This document shows positions 57,342 to 64,000 of a DNA stretch of 64,000 nucleotides, one piece after another. Position 1 is the first letter of the stretch. Each line of letters opens with the position of its first letter. Source of the stretch: Hormoscilla sp. GM7CHS1pb (GTDB taxonomy: Bacteria; Cyanobacteriota; Cyanobacteriia; Cyanobacteriales; Desertifilaceae); NCBI GenBank assembly GCA_014323675.1, contig JACONN010000006.1, forward strand, positions 124,001-188,000. Reading direction: 5' to 3'. The notes below the pieces were generated by a model, which did not search any database, had not been told where the DNA came from, and worked only from the letters and a program-made list of their open reading frames with translations. Both the position numbers and the translations under genes were made by a program.

Positions 57342-58466
57342 ATGAACGGCAACATTCCTGTCGGCAATATATTTGGGATTCCCTTCTATGTGAATCCATC
57401 ATGGTTTTTAGTCTTGGGCTTAGTGACCTTGGACTATGGCAGCGCACTGGCGGCTCAATTTCCAGCAATGGGTGGGCCATTACCCTGGCTGTGGGGATTG
57501 GTTGCAGCGCTGTTGCTGTTCGCCTCGGTCTTAGCCCACGAATTAGGACACAGCTTTGTCGCCATCGGCCAGGGAATAGAAGTCAGATCCATCACTCTGT
57601 TTCTGTTCGGCGGTTTAGCTAGCCTGGAAAGAGAGTCCAAAACCCCAGGGGAAGCCTTCTGGGTCGCGATCGCGGGTCCTGCGGTCAGCCTAATCCTGTT
57701 TGTTCTGCTGACCGCCATCAACCTGACAGCCCCATTCACCGGGCCAGTAGCAGCGATTTTCGGACTGCTAGCCTACATCAACCTAGTGCTAGCCCTGTTT
57801 AACCTGATTCCCGGCTTACCCCTGGATGGCGGTAATATCCTCAAGGCCCTAGTCTGGAAAATCACGGGCAATCCTTACAAAGGAGTCGTTTTTGCTAGCC
57901 GCGTCGGTCAAATCCTGGGTTGGGTTGGCATCATCATTGGTTCTTTGTCACTCCTAGGCATTAGCAACTACGGTAGCTTCTGGACTATATTAATCGGTTG
58001 GTTCCTGCTGCAAAACGCCGGGCGATCGGCCCAGTCAGCCGCGATCGCGGATACACTAGCAGGACTAAAAGCCGAAGATGCGGTAACTCCCAATAGCCCA
58101 ATTGTGGCAGCTAACTTGTCCCTGAGAGAATTTGCGAACGACTTCGTAATTGGCAATGAGAAGTGGCGCAAATTCCTGGTCATCGATGAGTGGGGACAAC
58201 TGATCGGCAGCATCAAGGTAGAGGACATGAAAACTATCCCCACATCTAACTGGCCCCAAACTCAGGTCAAGCAACTGACCCAAGCGATCGCAGGATCCAC
58301 AACAGTTCGAGCCGATCAATCCCTGCTAGAAGTGGTACAACTGCTAGAACAGTTACAGCTATCTCAGCTACCCGTCGTTCGTGATAATGGCGTGCTAGTG
58401 GGACTCCTAGAAAAAGCCCACATTTCCAGCCTGCTGCAACAAAAGGCACAAGCAAAACCTGCTTAA
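57342..58466 (+). CDS. M50 site-2 protease-like metalloprotease with CBS domains
   Basis: 374 residues from the ATG at 57342 (AGAGGTAGAGAAA upstream; the frame is open to 57126 but that part is not conserved). About six membrane helices; zinc motif AHELGHSF (HExxH) in the second or third helix and the NLIPGLPLDGG motif completing the site. The C-terminal 150 residues form CBS repeats (VTPNSPIVAANLSLREFAND ... LPVVRDNGVLVGLLEKAHI). Intramembrane proteolysis role inferred from family. Confidence 0.88.
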   Translation: MNGNIPVGNIFGIPFYVNPSWFLVLGLVTLDYGSALAAQFPAMGGPLPWLWGLVAALLLFASVLAHELGHSFVAIGQGIEVRSITLFLFGGLASLERESKTPGEAFWVAIAGPAVSLILFVLLTAINLTAPFTGPVAAIFGLLAYINLVLALFNLIPGLPLDGGNILKALVWKITGNPYKGVVFASRVGQILGWVGIIIGSLSLLGISNYGSFWTILIGWFLLQNAGRSAQSAAIADTLAGLKAEDAVTPNSPIVAANLSLREFANDFVIGNEKWRKFLVIDEWGQLIGSIKVEDMKTIPTSNWPQTQVKQLTQAIAGSTTVRADQSLLEVVQLLEQLQLSQLPVVRDNGVLVGLLEKAHISSLLQQKAQAKPA

Positions 58467-58762
58467 TACTTGTTCATTGTTGATGGTTCATAATAATTAA
58501 GAAACCCGGTAACTCCTGCGAAACCTGGTTTCTGGGCTACTGATAAATGAGAGGGCAATACCTCAAGGTTTTGTCACAAATACTAGCATTCCCCTGAATG
58601 CTTGAAATTCCGTTGTCCTTGGGCGCAAAACCAACCATGGCTCCTTGACAACAGCCAGAACATTCGGGGGCCTCTGAAGCTACCGGCAATGGTAAGGGCT
58701 TTAGCTGTGCGGTGTCTCCCGACCCCTAGGATCGCTACCCAGGAGATATCGGTGGGTAATAG

Positions 58763-59771
58763 GGTAGTGATAAATATGTAGTGATATAACATTTTATCCC
58801 TCTATTAATCCTTGCTTTTCAAAGGGATAATATAACATTTTTCATTACCATTGATAAGTTTAATTTATCAAAAATATCAGAGATAATCATGTATAATTAG
58901 TTGTCACAATGCTATATTGTTATTGGTAAAAACAATGTCTAAATTTATGAACACATCATCAGATTTATGCTTGCGACCTTCTTGTCCCCACTGTCAAAGT
59001 GAGCGAACAGTAAAAAACGGTAGGGGCGAAGCATTCGGGGCTAAAAATTTCGTCTCCGTTGCCGTCATTTTGCCCGAAGGCTTCGCCCCTCCATAACAAA
59101 AAGCAAAAACATAAGTGTAAAGACTGTGGCAGGCAATTTGTTGAAAACCCTACCAATAAAACGATATCATCAGAAACAAAAAAGAAAATAGATGGCCTTT
59201 TACTTGAGAGAATTTCTTGAGCTGGAATTGCACGTCAAGTTGGAGTTTCCAAAACTTTGCTCCAAGATTATGTTAATAAAAAATCTGCGGAAACTCCGCG
59301 TGAGATAAAGGTTTTAGACAAGCCAAAAGGGAAAATGACTATTGAATGTGATGAAATGTGGTCTTTTGTGGAGAATAAAGAAAATAAGCAATGGATTTGG
59401 TTAGCGTTAGATACAAAAACTAGAGAAATAGTTGGAGTTTATGTGGGCGCTCGCAGTCGGGAATCGGCAAAAAAATTGTGGAAATCTTTACCTCCTGTTT
59501 ATCGGCAATGTGCAGTTTTTTACACAGATTTTTGGGAAGCTTATAACACAGTAAAAAACGTCATAAACCAGTAGGTAAAGAAACTGGAAAAACTAATCAT
59601 ATTGAAAGGCTAAACAACACATTAAGACAAAGAATTAGTCGTTTGGTTCGTAAAACATTATCATTCTCCAAGAAACTAGAAAATCACATCGGAGCTATTT
59701 GGTATTTTGTACATTATTACAACAAATGTTTATCGGGATAGATAATGCATCACTACATATTTATCACCACC
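58763..59771 (+). mobile_element. IS1-family element, copy 2, 1009 bp
   Basis: Flanked by 8-bp duplications GGTAATAG (58755-58762 and 59772-59779). Same ends as copy 1, without the group II intron. Its transposase frame is broken three times: a stop after the MITE (GFAPP), the shared TGA after ERIS (59218-59220), and a 7-bp loss in the catalytic part near 59552. It is therefore inactive by itself. Confidence 0.93.
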
Positions 59772-59779
59772 GGTAATAG

Positions 59780-60181
59780 GGGGGTGGTGTTAGGGGATGT
59801 TGCTTTGTAGTGTCCCTGAACCGCCTTGGGGGGTGATTTTAAACAGGCTGACATCCTCAACTCCCAGTCAATCTTTTTTTTAGCTTACTTCCGTCAGATA
59901 TTAACTCCCTACCAATTAGCCGGTAGCTCTTCTCTTATTAACCGGTGATGCTCGGAAGTGAGAGTCATGGAAGTAAAGTGGTTTTGGCCAGATGTTAAAA
60001 GTACCTAAGCAAAAGAATTTATATAATTAAACATAGAAAAATATTTGCAGATTAATGATAATCGGAGTATGTGAGGATAAATCAGGAGAAAATCCGGAAT
60101 TGTCAAGCTTCAGTTGGTAGAGGATAATTGGAAGATGATTTAAATGCAGCGATCGGGAGATTAATTGTGGCCAAAGCATAG
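59780..60181. other. Intergenic region, no gene seen
   Basis: About 400 bp without a recognisable frame or repeat family. Confidence 0.4.
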
Positions 60182-60592
60182 TTGACCGGAGAAGACAAGT
60201 TCATCGACAGTATTGGTGATGGAGAGGGAAACATGACTACAGGATCGGTTGCTGTAGAGGATCGGGCCTCGGTTGTGGCAGGAGAAAGTGAGACGATCGC
60301 AGTTTTGGACAATGACTTTCATACAGAAGGTCTCCTCTTTGGAGTGACATCCTTTGAGGGTCAGACAGAAAATGGGGGAACAGTCACTCGCGACGATAAT
60401 GGTACTGCCCATCTGATGGATGACAAGTTGGTGTATACTCCAGCAGCAGGGTTTACGGGAGAAGACAGCTTCATCTACAGTATTGGTGATGCAGAGGGGA
60501 ATATGGCTACAGCTACAGTAACTGTAACTGTAGAGTCAGCACCATTACCAGGAGCAGTTGCTGTAGAGGATCGGGCCTCGGTCGATGCGTAA
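60182..60592 (+). pseudogene. Cadherin-like/VCBS surface protein fragment
   Basis: 136 residues with two near-copies of TGEDxFIxSIGDxEGNM and AVEDRASV segments around VLDNDF...VTSFEGQTENGGTVTR, typical of bacterial cadherin-like repeats in large adhesins. No signal peptide or natural end; it looks like an excised internal piece of a larger gene. Confidence 0.65.
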
Positions 60593-60754
60593 GGTGGGCG
60601 GTGCCCACTCTACTACTGTGTCTAGACGTAAGTCGTTCATGCTCAACTCCTGTAATGTTGACTAATAAAATTCAGTTCGGTGGGCAGGGGCCCCCTACAC
60701 ACGTTCCCACCCGCAGCGTGGGAACGGGTTCCGGCCTGTTAGAGTTCCGGCCTG

Positions 60755-61857
60755 TTATAGTGTGGTAGCTGTACTTGGCGCAGTCCCCATTTTTTTCAGC
60801 CAGCGATAGTTAGCGACGATCGTTTCCCAAAAGGTATCGTAGACGTTGTATTTCACGCCATATTCCTCGCATACTTCTGCCAAAATAGGAGCAATCTTGG
60901 GATAATGTATATGACAGACATGGGGAAACAAGTGATGAACTACCTGATAGTTTAGTCCCCCAGATACCAGTTCAGTAGCCAATTATTAGGAGCAAAATCT
61001 ACCGCTGTTTTTACTTGAAAAATTGCCCATTCATCATCGATCGTGTTTGTTTCCACATCCGGTTGAACAAACTCTGCTGGTTCTAGCACGTGAGCCAACA
61101 TAAACACAGTGCAAATCCACAATCCATAGGTCATGTAAGTGATCGTAAAACCAATGATTGCTTCTGGGGTACTATATCCTACTGCGATCGGGATGCCAAC
61201 AAATAAGCCCAGCCAAATCAGCTTAAATCCCAGCAATGCTATCATTTCTAATGGTTTTGGTTCGGGGATGGTATTGTCTTGGTATTTGCCCTTGAACAAA
61301 ATCAAATCTACATCCGCCACCGACCAATAGAACGGAATGAATAGATACACAAACCAAATAAATATATGTTGGAATTTGTGATACCATTTATGCTCCATAC
61401 TGGGAGACATCCGCACTAACCCATTCCCATGGATTTCCACATCATGACCCAAGATATTGGTATAGGTATGATGCAGAACGTTATGGCGAAATCGCCATAA
61501 ATAACTTGACACTCCGATGAAGTCGTAAATTGAACCAACGATCCGATTTACACGATGGCTATTAGAATAACCACCGTGATTGGCATCATGTCCGATACTA
61601 AAGCCCACCCCAGCGATCGCGAATCCGAGGGTAACACAACCCAGCACTTTCATCCAGTAAACTGATGGCCCAAAGACCGTAAATGTCCAGGCGGAAATCA
61701 CCCAGCCTAAAATAATTACTGTTTTGAGATACATCGCTGGGTTATCTCGCGGTTTCAGGTTGGACGATGCAAACATTGCTTCAACCCGTTGATTCAGTTC
61801 TTTCCTGAATCCCACGTTTTTGCCAAACCTTACTCGCACTGGTATCACTGTTGTCAT
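60755..61857 (-). CDS. desD: Acyl-lipid Delta6 desaturase (DesD-like), one frameshift
   Basis: Membrane fatty-acid desaturase. Three His boxes: GHDANHGG, RHNVLHH and YQVVHHLFP. Also characteristic DesD blocks YTNILGHDVEIHG and YDFIGVSSYLWRFRH. The frame breaks near 60960 in a run of five G. A sixth G restores NWYLGGLNYQVVHHLFP and a full 367-residue protein. Introduces Delta6 double bonds in membrane lipids; would allow gamma-linolenic or stearidonic acid. Confidence 0.88.
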
Positions 61858-61990
61858 CTAAACCTGCCTCTCGAAAATCCTTGCCTTGCCATTATACCCT
61901 GTTGAGGCAACCTCAACAATTTTTCTCAAAGACCGTCGCATTGCCCCTTAGTGGCCAAGACCGTAAAGTGGGCAGTGCCCACCCTAGAGT

Positions 61991-63065
61991 TTAGTCACCC
62001 AGGCAAATACCCAAACCTCTAGCGGTTTTCACTAGAGTCCCGGAGGGGTTGACTTTCCGGTATTGAGCGATCGCCTCAGCAATGGGAACGCTAACGACTT
62101 GCCGATTTTGCCAAGTCACCATGCGATCGTAATTGTCTTCAGCGATCAAATCAACTGCTGCCACGCCAAAAGCGGAAGCCGTTAAGCGATCGAGAGGAGA
62201 AGGCATCCCCCGCGCTGGGTATGTCCTAACACGGTGACTCTGGTTTCGGCACCGCTACAGAGAGAAATTTTATCTGCCAAATATTGACCGATGCCACCTA
62301 AGCGACGTTGACCTAAAACGTTGGTATTGGTAATTGCTTCTCCTTCTTCGCTACAAACTGCTTCTGAGACAATTATTAAACAGTAATTCTTGCCTTGGTC
62401 CTGACGTTGTCTAATTTTGCTACAGATGCTTTCAATTGTGTAAGGAATTTCCGGAATCAGGATCACGTCAGCACCCCCAGCAATTCCCGCAGAGATGGCG
62501 ATATGTCCGGCATCCGTCCCATCACTTCCAGGATCATTACCCGACTGTGACTGGCAGCTGTGAAATGCAGGCGGTCCAAAGCTTCAGTAGCAATATTAAC
62601 AGCCGTGTCGAAACCGATACAATGTTCGGTAATGCCGATGTCGTTATCGATGGTTTTGGGTATGCCTACCAGGTTAATATCGCCCTGCTGGGCCAGGCGT
62701 CGGAGAATGGCCAGACTGCCATCGCCGCCAATGCCGATCAGGGCATCTAGCCCTAACTTGCGGTATCCGGCGATAATCTCTGCCGATCGATCGATCGTCT
62801 TTCCATCTGGCATCGGGTATGCAAAGGGGTCGCCCTTATTGGTGGTTCCTAGCATTGTCCCCCCTATTGTCAACAAATTCTCCACATTGTTGATATCTAG
62901 GGCGATCGCCTGGGGGGGGTCTGCCATCAAGCCGTTAGTCGCTTGACGAATTCCCTGAACTGAGTAATCATAACCTGTAGCACGCAGTACAACGGCGCGA
63001 ATGATGGCATTTAAGCCAGCACAGTCGCCGCCACTGGTGAGAATGCCAATATGTTTTTCTCCCAT
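61991..63065 (-). CDS. pfkA: 6-phosphofructokinase, two frameshifts
   Basis: ATP-PFK of glycolysis. GILTSGGDCAGLNAIIRAVV at the start, GGDGSLAILRRLAQQG, PKTIDNDI and FDTAVN are family motifs, and LGHTQRGG precedes the C-terminal part. The frame breaks near 62515 (one G short in CGGGAT) and near 62205 (five G instead of six). Two added bases give about 358 residues with continuous homology. The ATG at 63065 is preferred over 63083. Confidence 0.9.
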
Positions 63066-63153
63066 AGTTTGTCTCGCGAGCAAAGTCCCACAAGTAAATT
63101 AGACTTAATTCAGGACAGTAAGAGCAAATTACATTTTAATTTAATCTTCTCGG

Positions 63154-64000
63154 ATGCAAGATACTTCTCAGTTAGTCGGCCCGGCGATTCCGGTAGCACC
63201 CGAGGGGTTCCGATCGGGCTTCATCGGCATTATCGGACGCCCGAATGTGGGCAAGTCTACGATTGTGAATCAGCTAGTGGGGCAAAAAATTGCCATCACT
63301 TCGCCAGTAGCACAGACGACGCGCAACCGCTTGCGGGGCATCTTGACTACACCGGCAGCCCAGCTAATTTTGGTAGATACCCCAGGAATCCACAAACCCC
63401 ATCATCAGTTGGGGAAGGTGCTAGTGAAAAATGCAAAAATGGCCATTAAATCAGTGGATCTGCTGCTGTTTGTAGTTGATGCTTCGGTTCCGGCGGGCGG
63501 GGGCGATCGCTACATAGTGGATCTGCTAGCCCATACCCAGATACCCGTGATTTTAGGATTGAACAAAGGCGATCTGCAACCGTCAGATTGCCAGAAGCTG
63601 GATGCCAGTTACGCGCAGTTTGCTGAGGCAAAAAATTGGCATATGTCTAAGTTTTCGGCCCTGAGTTCCGAGGGATTAGAACAGCTGCAAAGGTTATTAA
63701 TTGAGCAGCTAGAACCCGGACCCTACTATTATCCCCCAGATTTGGTGACGGATCAACCAGAACGTTTTATTATGGGGGAATTAATTCGAGAGCAAGTTTT
63801 GCTGCTGACTCGGGAGGAAGTTCCCCACTCGGTAGCTATTCAGATTGAAAAGGTAGAGGAAAAACCAAAGATTACTCGGGTTTTTGCCGCTATTCACGTG
63901 GAAAGAGATTCTCAAAAAGGTATTTTGATTGGGAATAAGGGCAGTATGCTGAAGGCGATCGGGACTGCGGCGCGGGAGCAAATGCAGAAATTAATTGCCG
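63154..64000 (+). CDS. era: GTPase Era, 5' part
   Basis: 282 codons visible; runs off the right edge. G1 GRPNVGKST, G3 DTPGIHKPHH, G4 NKGD and a C-terminal KH domain beginning VERDSQKGILIGNKGSMLK. Binds 16S rRNA during 30S assembly. ATG at 63154. Confidence 0.93.
   Translation, partial: MQDTSQLVGPAIPVAPEGFRSGFIGIIGRPNVGKSTIVNQLVGQKIAITSPVAQTTRNRLRGILTTPAAQLILVDTPGIHKPHHQLGKVLVKNAKMAIKSVDLLLFVVDASVPAGGGDRYIVDLLAHTQIPVILGLNKGDLQPSDCQKLDASYAQFAEAKNWHMSKFSALSSEGLEQLQRLLIEQLEPGPYYYPPDLVTDQPERFIMGELIREQVLLLTREEVPHSVAIQIEKVEEKPKITRVFAAIHVERDSQKGILIGNKGSMLKAIGTAAREQMQKLIA

Overview
The window looks like a chromosomal segment of a filamentous, repeat-rich cyanobacterium. The evidence is the abundant HIP1 octamer (GCGATCGC), a psbA remnant, an NtcB-type regulator, a DesD-type desaturase, CHAT/TPR proteins, Uma2-family genes, GAF/PAS adenylate cyclases, ORF-less group II introns and many short palindromic repeats. 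Many genes are broken, split or remnant. No tRNA, rRNA or CRISPR array was found.

Region 1 (1-8815, all minus strand) is the standout. It is one tightly packed operon that reads as a de novo sterol biosynthesis pathway. In transcription order it holds a squalene synthase-like enzyme, an ERG24/ERG4-type sterol reductase, squalene monooxygenase, oxidosqualene cyclase (DCTAE motif, not the DxDD of hopene cyclases), an ERG2/sigma-1-receptor-type sterol C-8 isomerase, a truncated Rieske oxygenase (possible SdmA relic), a 3beta-hydroxysteroid dehydrogenase-like SDR (SdmB-like) and CYP51. A group II intron enters the last codons of CYP51 and runs off the left edge. HIP1 sites inside these genes argue against eukaryotic contamination.

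Region 2 (8.8-13.7 kb) holds IS and MITE debris just upstream of the sterol operon, a ParB-like gene whose 5' half and promoter are present in three 662-bp tandem copies, a psbA 3' fragment and a twintron (group II intron within a group II intron). Region 3 (13.7-26.5 kb) has gltX, a valS relic, several small unknown genes, a TPR gene divergent from a CHAT caspase-like gene, an Uma2 remnant, an AarF/UbiB kinase and recN. Region 4 (26.5-34 kb) has a GAF-GAF-PAS adenylate cyclase split by a second, homologous twintron, inorganic pyrophosphatase split by a 755-nt intron, and an MBL-fold pseudogene. Region 5 (34-44 kb) has ntcB, a PAS-GAF-GGDEF diguanylate cyclase and a small GTPase cut by an intact ISKra4-type element with an 8-bp target duplication. 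It also has a decayed ISKra4 relative, an IS1 copy that itself contains a group II intron, and a truncated surface protein. Region 6 (44-58.7 kb) holds relics (purN, intron reverse transcriptase, rpn, cheB), a UrtA-like/PAS/adenylate cyclase fusion, a DUF1445 protein, a DUF433/DUF5615 toxin-antitoxin pair, a Ser/Thr kinase and an M50 protease. Region 7 (58.7-64 kb) holds a second IS1 copy with target duplication, desD, pfkA and the start of era.

Several genes that should be functional (oxidosqualene cyclase, SdmB-like, gltX, desD, and pfkA twice) carry single-base losses, nearly all in C or G runs. Adding one base at each point restores a family-length protein. The third parB copy shows the same lesion relative to its near-identical siblings. 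This may be homopolymer under-calling in the assembly rather than gene loss, so the sterol pathway may be intact apart from the Rieske component. Introns and short repeats inside coding sequence recur throughout, and split-gene reading frames plus an empty IS1 copy allow the intron boundaries to be placed.
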